Below, piece by piece: positions 10,440 to 21,881 of a stretch of DNA of 64,000 nucleotides. Source of the DNA: Prorocentrum cordatum (lineage: Eukaryota > Sar > Dinophyceae > Prorocentrales > Prorocentraceae). The notes under the pieces are model-generated. The model saw only the letters and a list, made by a program, of their open reading frames with translations, ran no database searches and had not been told where the DNA came from. The DNA is taken from assembly GCA_963575745.1 (NCBI GenBank), contig CAUYUJ010000847.1, forward strand, positions 530,794 to 594,793, written 5' to 3'. Within the stretch, counting starts at the first letter, position 1. Each line of letters opens with the position of its first letter. Position numbers and translations under genes: made by a program.

Positions 10440-10612
10440 GTGCAAAGGAGTGAGGAGGAGAAGGAGGAGGTGGATGGATGGATGGATGAGGGAGTGGGAA
10501 GACGGAGGATGAATAGGATGAGGAGGAGGCGGAGGAGGAGGAGGAGGAGGAGGAGGAGGAAGAGAAGGAGTAGGAGCAGGAAGGAGGAACAGGAGGAGGA
10601 GGAGGAGGGCAA
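10440..10612. repeat. GGA-rich polypurine tract
   Basis: (GGA)n with a short (GGAT)n patch at 10470-10490. Long frames here are artefacts. Confidence 0.85.
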
Positions 10613-10619
10613 GCACAAG

Positions 10620-11045
10620 GGCCAGAGGTCTCTTGAATGCCTCTAGGAGCCTCTTGGAGTATCTCTTGGGCGATTCTTGGGGGCCTCTTGGGACGTCTTG
10701 GGGGTCTCTTGGCGATCCTGGGGGGCTCTTCAGGGTCTTGGGTGCCTCGGGGGGGGGGGGGGGTGGGCTCTTGGGGCCTCTGAGGGTCTTTTTGGGGGCC
10801 TTCGTAGGAGGCGTCCAAGTAATAACAAGAACCCCATCTTAGGAAATGGGGAACAAGAACCCCATCTTAGGATCGGGGGAACAGAAACAACATGAACAAC
10901 CAGGGGAATCAATGACTGCTGCTTCTTGGGGGGCCTCTTGGAGCTCTCTTGGGGGGTCTTTGGGCCTCTTGCGCCGTCGAGAAAAAATCGTGTGCGTCTC
11001 GGGGCACTCGTGGGCCGTCACGGGGTCCTTTGGGCATGTTTTCGT
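10620..11045. repeat. Degenerate GGCCTCTTGGGG repeats
   Basis: Same low-complexity family as 2930, 40420, 41820 and 49370. Contains a 13-nt G run at 10750 and a short tandem duplication AAGAACCCCATCTTAGGA near 10828 and 10856. Confidence 0.6.
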
Positions 11046-11248
11046 GCCCTCTGGCTTGCGGAAAATCAAGCAGAAAGCCCCAAAAGGCACTCGACGAATC
11101 AATGGAGCGCCCGGAATTCGGAGTCGTGGGTGATTTGAAGAATTGTGGCCATTGTCAATTACGAGAAGTCCGAGGGAAATTCAGGACAGTCCAACTCGCA
11201 ATTCGTGGCGGTATGGCGGACACGGTCTGGTGGTCTGAAAGCATTGCG

Positions 11249-11428
11249 TCATGATCGGTCCTCGAACTGTTCTAGTACGGCACGGTGGAGACGAGATGTG
11301 ATTAGGCAGTCGCGGAGGTGAAAGTGGCGCAGGCCCAACGCTGCTACATCGCACGCGGGCCCTGAGATATTCTTAGCAGCTTCACAAAGGTACGGTGCGA
11401 TGTCCTTGAATGTGTTGCCACTGAGATG
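11249..11428 (-). CDS. Possible exon fragment, LRR-like peptide
   Basis: On the minus strand a frame of about 58 codons runs to a TGA at 11249-11251 and begins LSGNTFKDIAPYLCEAAKNI. The opening resembles the L-x-x-N-x-F edge of a leucine-rich repeat, but one partial repeat is not diagnostic. An in-frame stop lies just upstream; a one-base shift there would extend the LRR-like text (GLRDIS). It could be the last exon of a gene or a pseudogene fragment. No function is assigned. Confidence 0.25.
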   Translation of the reverse strand, partial: HLSGNTFKDIAPYLCEAAKNISGPACDVAALGLRHFHLRDCLITSRLHRAVLEQFEDRS

Positions 11429-11854
11429 TCACGTAGGCCCAACTCACGCGGCGACACGACTGCTGGCTGCAACTACTTAGCATGTCAAGCACCCATCGAG
11501 TCCACATATTGTTGTAGAGCCACACATACGAATAGGCAACTACCAGGGGCTAATTTTTCCATGTGTGAGTATCACCAGCTACATGGACACATAGGAATCG
11601 TCAAAGTGCGAGGCGCCCAACCATTACGGTCGCAAACCAAAGCGGTTGAAACCCCGACCTGACAAGTTTAAGGATGCCAGCAAGCGCTGGACGCATGCAC
11701 GAAGCTTCGGCCACCGAACAACGCCTCAGAAGAGGACATGCAGAAAGAGGTAGAAAGTCTGCACGAACAAAAAAAGAAATTCAACCCCGAGCCCCTCTCC
11801 CGCCGTCGCGCCGCCCCTGCAGCTTACCCGCCTCTCCTCCTCGCAAAACTTGCG
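11429..11854. other. Intergenic, nothing recognised
   Basis: Moderate-GC unique sequence with only short frames. No repeat family or RNA gene recognised. Confidence 0.4.
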
Positions 11855-12010
11855 AAGAACTCCGACGTCGTGATTGTTGTCCACAACGTGGACCCCCAGA
11901 GATCTGGACCCCTTCCACCGGGACCAGATGTTCATCCCTGGGCCGATTCTTGACATCCCCAGCGCCAAGCAAGGGCCCCTAGAGGCCAAACCCTGCCGAA
12001 GACCTCCCGC
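11855..12010. repeat. Family A repeat
   Basis: Has CCGACGTCGTGATTG, ACCCCCAGAGATCTGG, TTCATCCCTGGG and GAGGCCAAACC in the family order. Confidence 0.6.
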
Positions 12011-12173
12011 CGTGGCTTTCTCACTTTGGAAGAAGAGGCGGGGGCCCCGCCCTGCCTCGCGCTGCCTCTCCCCGCTGTCGTCTCAAGTCGCGGACAGCAG
12101 ACCGAGCCCCAGGGCAATCAGCACACAGAATGCCGAAACGAAAAAAACATACACAAACAAATCGTTGATATTG

Positions 12174-12203
<30 letters not shown>
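12174..12203 (+). repeat. Poly(A) run of 30
   Basis: Thirty A residues after an A-rich lead-in; could be a retroposition tail or slippage. No parent gene is identifiable upstream. Confidence 0.9.
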
Positions 12204-12205
<2 letters not shown>

Positions 12206-12540
12206 CATGATACATAACAATATATCACACAACATGTCTGCACACAGACCGTCTTTGCGTCTGTTCTCGGGGCAGGCTGAGGTACATGAACGCGCTCCAG
12301 CAGCGCCTCGGCACCCTCGGCCGAACCTTCTGGCCGGCAGTGGGTATACCTCCTTTTCAGGCATCGTCTGGGCCCCGGGTTCCAGAGTTCCCCCGCTTGC
12401 CTCCTTTCCCCCGCGCGGGCCCCCGCGCCCTCCCGCTCCGAGCGCGAGGCCCCCGGGAAAAGGCGCGCGCAGCGCTGGCTGTGCTCGCTCTGGTGCCGCC
12501 GCCGCCGATGGCACCCCACGCCGGCGCACATCGGCCCCTT

Positions 12541-12737
12541 CGCCGGAGGGACCGTTGGTGCCGGCCCGCAGGGGTCCCCCGAATCGTGGCTCTTCGCCGG
12601 AGTGACCTTCGGTACTGCCTCATCGGGGTCCCCTTGATCGCTGAGCGCGGCGCGATCGCGGCTGATTGCGTGTTTGGATTTGGCCACCGTGTCCGCGCAC
12701 CAAAGGTCACTCCTGCCTAGGGTCATTCTTGCGTGTA
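12541..12737. mobile_element. TIR family B (MITE-like), copy 1
   Basis: The right end (GCGCACCAAAGGTCACTC, then CTTGCGTGTAG) is the inverse of the left end (GAGTGACCTTCGGTAC). The left part is duplicated: the TTCGCCGGAG...GGGGTCCCC block occurs at 12539 and again at 12593. Related copies lie at 46695-46867 and 48411-48593. No coding capacity. Confidence 0.65.
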
Positions 12738-12749
12738 GCCGACCCGAGA

Positions 12750-12915
12750 TCATGGCGTTGCAGTGTTTTCATCACGGGCGTTTCCTCGCGGTTTCAGGCC
12801 CCCGGAGCCTTGTAGATCGATGCGGTTCGAAAGGTGGCGAAGAAAGATGGGGTCCAGGGCTCCAGTTGCGATGTTTTGCAACGTTGGAGCTATATTGGCA
12901 ACGTCAGGTTTGAGG
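12750..12915. repeat. Family A-related repeat
   Basis: Matches 2165-2345 (CACGGGCGTTTCCTCGCGGT and GCAACGTTGGAGC-type blocks). Confidence 0.45.
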
Positions 12916-12970
12916 GTCCCCCCAGCATTGGCTGGCGCTTTTAGGCTCCGCCTTCCCGCGGCCCCTCATA

Positions 12971-13021
12971 GAGCCGAGCACCAGAGGTCACTCTATGCAC
13001 AGGGTCGCTCGTGCGTGTAGC
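12971..13021. mobile_element. TIR family B, right-end fragment
   Basis: GAGCACCAGAGGTCACTC followed by CGTGCGTGTAG matches the right terminus of family B. No left end is evident. Confidence 0.5.
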
Positions 13022-13033
13022 TGGTGCTCGTGG

Positions 13034-13684
13034 GCCCCCCCTGGGAGGAGGAAGAGGAGGAGGAGGAGGAGCAGCAGCAGCAGGAGGAGGAGAAGGAGCC
13101 CGAGGAGCAAGAGGAGCCAGAGGAGGAGGAGGCGGAGGAGGAGGAGGAGGAGGAGGAGGGGGAAGAGGAGGAGGAGGAGGAGGAGGAGAGGAGGAGGGAA
13201 GAGGAGGAGGAGGAGAGGAGGAGGAGGAGGAGGAAGGAGGAGGAGGAGGAGGAGGAGGAGGAGGAGGAGGAGGAGGAGGAGGAGGAGGAGGAGGAGCGGA
13301 GGAGGCGGAGGAGGAGGAGGAGGAGGAGGGGGGAAGCGGGGGAATAGGAGGAGGAGGAGGAGGAGGAGGGAAGGAGGAGGAGGGGGAGGAGGAGGAGGAG
13401 GAGGAGGAGGAGGAGGAGGAGGAGGAGCAGGGGGAGGAGGAGGAGGGGAGGAGGAGGAGGAGGGGGAGGAGGAGGAGGAGGAGGAGGAGGAGGAGGAGGA
13501 GGAGGAAGGAGGAGGAGGAGGAGGAGGAGGGGAGGAGGAGGAGAGGAGGAGGAGGAGGAGGAGGAGGAGGAGGAGGGGAGGGGGGGAGGAGGAGGAGGAG
13601 GAGGAGGGGGAGGAGGAGGTGGTGGAGGGGGAGGAGGAGGAGGAGGAGGAGGAGGAGGAGGAGGAGGAGGAGGAGGAGGAGGCG

Positions 13685-13718
<34 letters not shown>

Positions 13719-13870
13719 GGGAGGGAGGAGCAGCAGCAGCAGGATGATGAGGTGGAGGAGGAGGAGGAGGAGGAGGAGGAGGAGGAGGAGGAGGAGGAGG
13801 AGCGGAAGGAGGACGAGGAGGAGGAGGTGGAGGAGGAGGAGGAGGAGGAGGAGGAGGAGGAGGAGGAGGC
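13034..13870. repeat. 835-bp polypurine (GGA)n tract
   Basis: Nearly uninterrupted G/A on the + strand, mostly GGA with GGGGA and AGCAGC variants. All long frames here on both strands are low-complexity artefacts. Confidence 0.95.
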
Positions 13871-14004
13871 CCAGACCCCAGTGCGTGGCAAGACGGCGCC
13901 AGCGGCCTCTCGCGGCTCTGGCCTCCAAATGCCTCTGGCACGGGCCCTGCATTGGGCCTGCGGGACTTGGCCCGGCCCGGGCGATGCACAGAGTTCCTTG
14001 CGTT

Positions 14005-14165
14005 TGTAGCAAATATCGCGGCGGGAGGTTTTTTCGTTATGTTCGGCCGTCAAAAAATCGACTCAGGGTGGAAAATCAGTCCAGGGGAATGGGTCGAGAC
14101 CTCTGAGGGTCGACGTTGTGAAAAACTCATGGCGCTCGAGGTCTGGGTTTCGAGCGCTTCCGGGT
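14005..14165. repeat. Family A repeat
   Basis: GGCGGGAGGTTTTTTCG, GGGTCGAGACCTCTGAGGG and GTCGACGTTGTGAAAAA in family order. Confidence 0.6.
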
Positions 14166-14219
14166 CCTGGCCTCGTGACTCCACCGTGGCGTCGGAGGTT
14201 CAGGGCGCGCCCCGCGCCT

Positions 14220-14455
14220 CCCGCATTTCTACCCAGTCCGTTCCTCGCTCGGCCCAGTCCTGGCCTTAAGTCGTGCACGTCTTTCTACAGGAGAAATGCT
14301 CAAACATTGTTTTGATTATATGTATTAAATATGTTTTTAAATGTATGGACTACGTTTGCATATGTTTTGAGTATGTTTGATTTTCCATCCAAAATCCGCC
14401 TGCAGGGGGGGCATGCCCGTCCTTATCCTGGCCCAACAAGCGGGGACATGGACCA
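14220..14455. repeat. Dispersed repeat family D, copy 1
   Basis: A GC-rich lead ends in CTACAGGAG, followed by about 100 bp AT-rich sequence with repeated ATGTTT words, then AAAATCCGCCTGCAGG and GCATGCCCG. The same order occurs at 15300-15495 and 46935-47125. Confidence 0.6.
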
Positions 14456-14590
14456 ACCAGAACATCGGCGCGACCGAGAAAGTAAGTTTTGCATCTTGAG
14501 TCTTGTTTCCGCGACGGCGCGGCTGTCTCAAGCTCGCCCGAGGTGGCAGTGGGACGAGGGCTTGAGCTGCTCTCGAAGAAAACTGCCACG

Positions 14591-14752
14591 AACATAAACT
14601 GTTGGCGTTCTGCGCGGATTCCTTGGATCCGCGTTGGGGCCCCCACGGCGGCGCCTCTGGCGCCGCCCCTGGCGCGCTCCGCGCGCCGGGGAGGGGGTTC
14701 CGGCGCAGATCCAAGAAATCCACGCGGAGCGCCGAATGTTTATGTTTATGCC
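14591..14752. mobile_element. TIR family C (introner-like), copy 1
   Basis: The left end AACATAAACTGTTGGCG...GCGCGGATTCCTTGGATC is inverted at the right end, GATCCAAGAAATCCACGCGG...TGTTTATGTTTATG. The interior is GC-rich. The right end is followed by a pyrimidine-rich stretch and GAG at 14780. Other copies lie at 52291, 52732, 56667, 56910 and 57965. Confidence 0.75.
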
Positions 14753-14944
14753 GTTTTGTCTTCTTCCATGCTCGTTGAGGAGGCCGTCCATCGGCGGCGA
14801 CCCCAGAAGTTAGAGGGGGCGGGCCTTCTCAGAAGGCGGCGGGGCGTCTCGGAAGCCCTCTGGCCTTTTGAGAGCCGTCTCTGTCTTCGGAGAAGGCCCG
14901 ACTCCTCTGACTTCCCCTGGGCTCGTCGCCGAGTCCACAGTCAG

Positions 14945-15130
14945 TTCCCAGACAGTTGGCGTCTCAATTTGAGACACGGGCCCCCGACTTCACGACCAAT
15001 TCCCCAGGACCGGTTTTTCATCCCGAGTCGTCTTTGACGGTCCCGAGGCCCGGCAAGGGCCCCGAGAGACCGAAGACTATGAAGAGCCTCCGTCTAGATG
15101 TTTGCGAGACGCTGGACTTTTGGGTTTCGA
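14945..15130. repeat. Family A repeat
   Basis: CAGGACCGGTTTTTCATCCC, TGACGGTCCCGAGGCCCGG and GAGAGACCGAAGAC in family order. Confidence 0.65.
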
Positions 15131-15299
15131 CCGATCGATGGCGTCGTCGACAGCGGAAGTCGATCGATCTGGCCCGATGCGGTCCGAGCAGGCGCGGAGG
15201 CGCAGCGCTCGAGCAGCGGAGGTGGCAGCGAGGAGGGCATGGCCAGCGCGTGGGCTCCAGGCCGCAGCGGCGTCACGAGCGCGCCTGCGAGTAGTGCTC
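15131..15299. other. GC-rich spacer, no gene seen
   Basis: Short frames only. The sequence is Ala/Arg-rich in every frame because of base composition. Confidence 0.4.
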
Positions 15300-15495
15300 G
15301 TCGCTTCGCGGTCGCACGTTGGGGCGCAATGGCGGCAGGCTGCGTTGCAGGGGGTCTTTCCAAAATTATGTTTAAAAATAGTATGGGGGAAGATGTTTCT
15401 ATTATTTTTGGCAAGTTTAAGACTATGTTTAATATATGCTTAAATATGTTGCCCAAAATCCGCCTGTAGGAGGACATACCCGACCAAAAACTGGG
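15300..15495. repeat. Dispersed repeat family D, copy 2
   Basis: AT-rich block with ATGTTTAA words followed by AAAATCCGCCTGTAGGAGGA and CATACCCGACC, matching 14395-14440 and 47090-47120. Confidence 0.6.
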
Positions 15496-15734
15496 GGGTC
15501 ACACGTCCGGCTCGAAATCAATTGACGTAAAGATGAGGTCTGGGGTTTCAGAATTGATTGTCTGGAGAACACCGGATGTCAGAGCTGTAGATGCAGCGAG
15601 CGGGCAGGAGCCATCGCACCTCTCGTTCACGATATCGCCAGAGAGCGGCACGAGGCTCGCGAAAGGAGCTGTCGCATCAGGACGGCTCAGCTCGGATCAG
15701 GAAGGCCACGCCGACGAACGGCAGAGAGGTCCTC

Positions 15735-15900
15735 AGATCTCCGCCGTCGTGATATGTCCTGAACATGAACCCATAGAGATGTAGACACCTTCCCCGGGAC
15801 CAGATTCTCATCCCGAGTTATTTCGTGACTGCCCTGCGGCCCGGTGACAGCTCCCCGAGGCCGAAAATGACACAAGACATCTTGCCTGCCAGCATATGTT
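15735..15900. repeat. Family A repeat
   Basis: GCCGTCGTGATATG, CCCCGGGACCAGATTCTCAT and CCGAGGCCGAAAATGAC in family order. Confidence 0.55.
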
Positions 15901-16362
15901 GCTCGACAGCGAGAGGACGTGGAGGCCTCCCAGGCAGCCAGGATGTTCTGCGCGTCGTGGGCGCGGGCGCTTGTCCGCCGAATCCAGACGTCCTCCGACA
16001 TGTTTTGTTCAATCCCCGGCCCCTTCCCTGGGGGTAGTTTCGCGCCCCGGATCCGCTTGCTGGTCCCGAAGCCCGACAGAGGGCCACAGAGTCCGCAGTC
16101 CAAATAAAACGCCCGGATTGAACAAAAATAGATCGACGTTGGGATGGACGCGGGGGTTGTTGAGGGGATAGGGGGGTGATCACTGGATGATGCCAAGGTG
16201 GGTTATATCTGGCCTAACCTAGCTCATTAGTGGGTTGCTAATGCCCCAAGTGGCTTGGGGGGGATAGCGATCCAGGCTAAGTGGACTCCGTCCATTTAGC
16301 GGAGCTGTCTAAAGCCATTTGGGGCATGTGCAGCCCATTTATAGGCTCGGTCAGGCCTGTGT
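15901..16362. other. Region upstream of the copia element, no gene
   Basis: No coding domain. 16190-16362 may include the unpaired 5' part of the left terminal repeat, but only the part from 16363 is matched at the right end. Confidence 0.4.
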
Positions 16363-16542
16363 GTGAAGTCCGTTCACTTCCCTATTACATCCCTTCCGCA
16401 ACTGTATTGGCTCAGGTATTGGCTTATTCACCACAGAGCACTGCACGCTGCGCAGTGCATTGGAAAAGGAGTCATCCTCCTTGCCTTTACCTACGGAGCC
16501 CGTACAGGAACGGCCCCTCGGCCGTCTCCTTGTACCCACCGG
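16363..16542 (+). repeat. Left terminal repeat (LTR-like core)
   Basis: Matches 32219-32403 in the same orientation: TATTGGCT, CACCACAGAGCACTGCACGC and CGTACAGGAACGGCCC are shared in order. The last block can fold as a hairpin (ACGGCCC..GGCCGT). The true LTR boundaries may lie outside this core. Confidence 0.7.
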
Positions 16543-16781
16543 TTTTCAGTCTGTTCTTAACCGCTCTTTGCTGTTGCAATTCGCGTCATGTTGGATTCCG
16601 CCGGTTGGCGTCGCAACTTCGTTGCGTTGCCCGCAAGCGTGCGATCTCCTCGACGGCGCATGATCGCGACGGCATTATGGAGAGGGCACGAGAAACTGTG
16701 ATACCGATTCCTCCCTCTCAGGTGACGGCTGTGCTGCGTCTTTCGCGGCGGGTCTCGGTGAATTTTTGACCCGGTTATCCG

Positions 16782-19700
16782 ATGCTTCCGCCGCCCCCGC
16801 GCGCTCACACGCCTCGACCCTCGCGACAACGACTGGATTCGCCTCGCGCGGAACCTGATACATCCATGTCACGCCCGTCGGTGGCCACACCTGCAGTTGT
16901 CACGTCTCTTGCCGGAGCCGACACTGGTTTCACTACGCCTACTGCCTCCCCACCCACTCTCGCTGACACCAGCGTCGGTGGCCACGCTGGCAGCGGCCAT
17001 CGCACCGCGAACGTGTCTCCTGACATCGCTCTCGCTCGCAGCCGCCGCTGGGCCAAGGCCCCGTCGCCAACAAATGTCTCCGTCTGAGAACAAGCGCGGG
17101 CCATAGAGAATCGCACTGGACGGACGTCTCAGCGACAGGCCCCCGAAAGGCATCACATTCGTTCTCCTACTCGAGATGCCGGCCGCAGCCCCGCACAACG
17201 ATGCTCCCGGCGCGGCTCACAGCAGCGCAGCCCTGTTGCGCAATCCTCTCCAACTGCCAGTGATATGGCAGAGTTCCGAGACCAGGTTGCAACGCACACG
17301 ACCCGACAGCTATCGGGTCGGGCCGCTCAGACGGCCACCAGACAGAAGCTGCAACATGCTTTTGCCTTGGTCGATGCTAGGATCGCCGAGGATCGATCGG
17401 TCATCTCTCAGGTCCAATCCCAGGTCGACCAAATGGAGTCACACCGAGGTGCCGAGTCCAGACGATCCAGACGCTTCACGACTGCGTCCTACGGATGGAG
17501 GCACAACTCGCGACCGCCAGGGATACAGGGACTGTTGCCGCCAGGGCACTACACGATGAGATCCTGATGGCACGACAGACCCCACCTATGGAGGCACATG
17601 GAACCACGGACTCCGCTTCGCACCCAGGTCCACCAGCACGCTGCTACAATACACTCCACTGACACAACCCTCACGTCCGAATTAGATTGCAAGCTGCGCG
17701 GTGCCGAGACGGCCCTCACTCACCGTCTCGAAGCATCCGAAGGACGCGCGCCAACGCTCGAGAACCGAACCCCCCAGGTCGAGCAGCAGATCCCCGATCT
17801 ACGGACTGCGCTGGCTGAGATGCGCGATGCACGGGCCCAGACTGATCAGCTCGGCACCCCGACTTCGGTTTACGATGTCGCCTGCCTCGAAGCCCGCGCG
17901 GCTGAGGCACGGCAGGCGGCGGGCCGCGCGCAGTTGCGACTCGCCCAGATCTCCCGGGAAAGAGACGCTGAAAAAGCACGGGCCGACTCAATATTGGCCC
18001 GTTTGGAACAAGAGTGCGAAGCATGCAACACCAACCCCCAAGACCTCGAGCGCAAGTTGGACAGGTACTCCCAGCGGACCCACGATACCAACGTCGAGAC
18101 ACGTGGTCTCCAACAGAGCGCCCAACAGATGCAGCACAGCGTTGCGACCGACGAAGCTACACTGACCTCGCACGTCAGCAACACTGGGCTCCACCACCAA
18201 CCTCCAGACCATCGACATGCCCCTACGCCCGCCGACGGTGACATCCGCACAGGCCATACACGACGCACATCGCCAGGCGCCGCCTCAGCCGCGGCCTCTA
18301 CGCAGACACGTCACGTTTCTCCCGCGCGAACTCCTTCTCCAACACAACCGGGTCCTTTGCAGACGTTATCACACGTCTCTGCTACCACGACCGCTCCCAT
18401 CGATGAGTCCGACGCCGCACGCATGCCACAACTGCCACGCATTACACAACTACAACAAGAGACGGTCCGCAACAATGTTGGCAGTGCTTCTGGGCGCCTT
18501 GCCCAAACTCATGCATTCCCATGCGTTGCAGAACGGCCCGCGACGACCTACGAGGACCTTCAGGACAGCGGCGACTTCGAAAGTATCGATTGCAAACTTG
18601 CAGCCGGACTCACTGCCTCTCTGAACTCTGAGCTACGCTACCGCATCAAGAGCCTCACGGCTCGGGAGCACAAAGCCGGCCGCATACTCAAAGGCAGAAA
18701 AATCTTGTGGACGAGATTACAGTCCTACAAGATCACTGCAGTCGATGACGTCCCGCGCGACTTCGAGCGCCCGCAACTACTACGCATGCGGGGCGACGAC
18801 CTCAAACGGTTCATTGTGGACTGGGGCAACCTCTTATTGGAACGCCGCGAACCACCCGACGCAAGGACAGTAGAGTCATTATTCCGAGCTCAGATACGAC
18901 GACGCTATCTGCTGAAGCAGGATATACACGACTACAACAAAATGACTCCCACCGATCCCAGTAGAACGCACGAATGGCTTCGGCAACGCGTTTTGGACAT
19001 CCTCGAACTCCACCGACTTGAGCGCAACCAGCACAACCTCAAGAACGAATCGAGCAGACACGACTCTGTAATTTGTGCAGCGCTCAAATCTGGGATGTGC
19101 AAAAAGGGGAAAGTTGCAAAATGCGACATGCAAGCTCCAGCAGCCGCCCGACTACACGACCACCTACCTCCACGGTCATCTACCCGCGACCGCGACCACC
19201 ACGACAGACAGCCCTCTACTGGTCGCCCTGCTGGACCAGCGACGAAAGACAAATCTCGGCATAATGTCTGCTTTACTTTCGCCAAGACTAGATCTTGCCC
19301 CAAGAAAGATCAGCGCGCGTACCCCCGCCTACCAGCATGCACCTTCGCAGACACGAAGCAAATCTGCAAGCGCGGCGACCGGCGCCGCAACGCTCGCACC
19401 AACCCCAACACTAAGACTCCTGACCAGAGCCCTGTTCGGCAGCACAGCAAAGACACCCGAACCAGGACGCCCTCCCCACGACGTGCGGGGGCAGGAGGCA
19501 GTCGGCCTACAAGAGCCGACAGTACTCCCGCAGTCCGGGGGGGCACACGTTGGTCACAACGAGGGCCACCGTCTCCACAGCGCGGGGGGCCATGCAACTC
19601 GCGCTCTCCCGAGCGCCGCGGGGGGCCATGCAACTCGCGCGGGGGGCCACCGCGCCTTCCACAACGTTCACGCTCAACGTCTCGGACACCCCACCGGGAC

Positions 19701-19898
19701 TCTTCCCGTGGCCGCTCTCCTACCAGGAGCGACAGGACGAGCTGCCGTTCCCCATCCAGACACCACAGCCGCTCACCGCCTACTCGCGATCGGGTTCGGT
19801 CACCTGCTCCAGGCCGCTACGATCGACGACGTGACCGCGCCGCTGTCTCTCGCGAACGCACTATGATCCTGTCTGACTCCGCGAGGCGGGAGATCTGA
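16782..19898 (+). pseudogene. Copia-type Gag
   Basis: A long, mostly open frame of about 1000 codons. The N-terminal third is Ser/Thr/Pro-rich. The middle has a helical, charged stretch (EMRDARAQTDQL to RERDAEKARADSILARLEQE). The region near 18540-19060 is the likely capsid-like core (DDLKRFIVDWGNLLLERREP). Two Cys clusters follow (VCFTFAKTRSCPKK and CTFADTKQICKRGD), CCCH-like rather than CCHC, and then an Arg/Ser-rich tail. A TGA at 17085-17087 interrupts the frame. Between about 17455 and 17640 the coding-like text moves to the +1 frame and back. Its role would be to package element RNA into particles. Confidence 0.75.
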
Positions 19899-20079
19899 TT
19901 TGACCTTGACAACGTGGACATTACTACTTACACGGTAAAACAAAAAATGTACACAAGGACGGAATCATCATTATGCAGAGGTGACAAGGTCGACGTTCCT
20001 GATGTCTTACCCGACTGGCGGTTACAGGCCAGCACGCGCGCGCTCCGCGCCGCACAGGAGGACGCCCAGCTGTTAGGAC

Positions 20080-20715
20080 AGCGGCTCTGCCCATCGCATC
20101 CAAGGCAAGTCTGACCGACTACCGCACGAGACCACCCGAGCACGGCAAGGGCGCCAACGCATCTTCGAGACAGCCAACGGTGACGATTCTGGGGAATTGC
20201 AAAGAGCATGCCGACAGTTGGGATGGCGACATGACACCAGCACACCACGCCGGCCACAGACCAACGGCATGGACGAGCGCGCGGTTAAGTCTGTCATACA
20301 GGGCACACGAGGTGTACTCTACAACTCAGGACTTGGTCATGAATGGTGGAAAGAGGCCATGCAGGCATGGTGCTGCGGCCGCAACTTCACTGCCCGACCG
20401 CGCCATTGAGTTGCTGCAACAATGGATGCATACACCGACCTCTCTTCGCACGAAGTTCACTTCGGAGGGTCCTCCAAAGGACACCTCGCCCCATTTGGTA
20501 TTCGTATCAGTTGAAAATGCCCCAACCAGCACCTCAACAAATCCGCAGCGAACTTTGACGAGACTACTCGAGAGGGTTTGTTCATGATTTACCACCTCCA
20601 CTCTGGTGGGCGCTGGTCTGGCGACTACCTCGTCATCGACACTGCCACCTATGCCAAGAACCCCGACGGGGAGCGCTGCCACGTTCATCGCGTCAAAAAC
20701 CATTGCGGTTCCTGA
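20080..20715 (+). pseudogene. Copia integrase core and downstream region
   Basis: One frame carries TANGDDSGELQRACRQLGW then TSTPRRPQTNGMDERAVKSV and GLGHEWWKEAMQAWCCGRNF. This matches the copia integrase core: a D-N-G-x-E-F-like block, T-P-x-x-P-Q-x-N-G-x-x-E-R carrying the catalytic Glu, and the W-W-x-x-A block. The same frame continues through TGAs at 20407 and 20512 to FGGSSKGHLAPFGIRIS, REGLFMIYHLHSGGRWSGDY and HVHRVK, typical of the stretch between integrase and reverse transcriptase. The HHCC zinc finger and first catalytic Asp were not found. Confidence 0.8.
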
Positions 20716-21453
20716 TGGGAGACCAGTTTTTCCTGTCCGAGAAGGTCTACTACGACACCACAACCCCGAGGAACACGAGTACATCTCGTTCCAAACCTCT
20801 CGACCTTTGGGCGCCCCTGCACAGGGTGACCCACATCTCTTGTACCCTGCAGAATGGGGCGGCCCCAGACTCTCGATTCCTGCTACACCAGAACACTCTG
20901 AGGCTCTCGGCTCCGGGGGGCCGCCTCAAGAGGCACCCGAGCCTCCGGCTCCGGCCCCCGAGCCCGACTATTGGGAACAGCGCGGTGAGGCTATCCTACG
21001 CCACATCCGTGCACCACGGACTCAGTTATTTCGCCCAACCGACGACGTCATTGGAATCCCTGTTCCAGTGGACAAAACCGACGTTATTCGCAGCCTCGAA
21101 ACTACGTCGAGCTTCGAAGGGAAAAATGTTTCTGCGATGTGCGGGGCGGTTCCGCCAGCGACCGCCGCCATCTCATCGAGCCCTGGACGGGCACCGTTCC
21201 CTCCTACAAGCGCCCCGAGATTACTACCGACGGCAAGATCCACATCCTCGGTCGGGATACTCGCGCTCAGGCCACTGTTCGACCCGACTTTGCGTTGCCG
21301 GAATCCTTGAATAGGATGTCCAAGAAAGAAAGAGCGGCAGAACGAGAGTTCGCCATGGACGTCATCCGAGCCCGGAAAGTCCGCCACGATTCTGCCGTTT
21401 GTATCTGGACTCGCACGGACAAAAACACCCGTCGATTTCAGACCCGACGGTGA
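20716..21453 (+). pseudogene. Linker between copia integrase and RT
   Basis: Two consecutive coding-like frames: to about 21125 (DGRPVFPVREGLL, then a Pro/Glu-rich linker) and from 21139 (RPEITTDGKIHILGRDTRAQ, FALPESLNRMSKKERAAERE). No enzyme motif. The switch from one frame to the other shows frameshift decay. Confidence 0.5.
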
Positions 21454-21881
21454 CGGACCACCTTGGGCCAATGTAGAACGACGCATTACGTGCGACTTCC
21501 ACCATCACGCCGTGATCAGGGCCGAGACAGTGGCGGGCACCACGGATAGACGCATTACCAATGCGCTGCTCCGCTGCTTCCAGACTGACCACGCGACATC
21601 ACCACTGTACATTACTTCCGCCCAGCGCCGGCTGCAAATCCTGCGGGCGTTGTGCGATCGCATGCGATGACCGACAAGTCCAACTTGGTGCCCATGATGC
21701 CTTGTGTTCAGGATCACACACAAAGCCACAGGAGCAAGCCTGACTCCACCCACTGGATACGGCCTTACATCGTCACACACAACCTCGTCACCCGCAACCT
21801 CACCAAGGAAGAGGTTGCGGCCGAACATCGAGCACAGCACTTCAGAAATAATACAAACGTCTGGAAAAGAAACAGACATGG

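Noticed and set aside
12941-14053. Very long open frames on both strands over the 13-kb GGA tract
   Set aside because: Frames are poly-Ser/Leu/Pro or poly-Arg/Glu/Gly produced by a triplet repeat that rarely creates stops.
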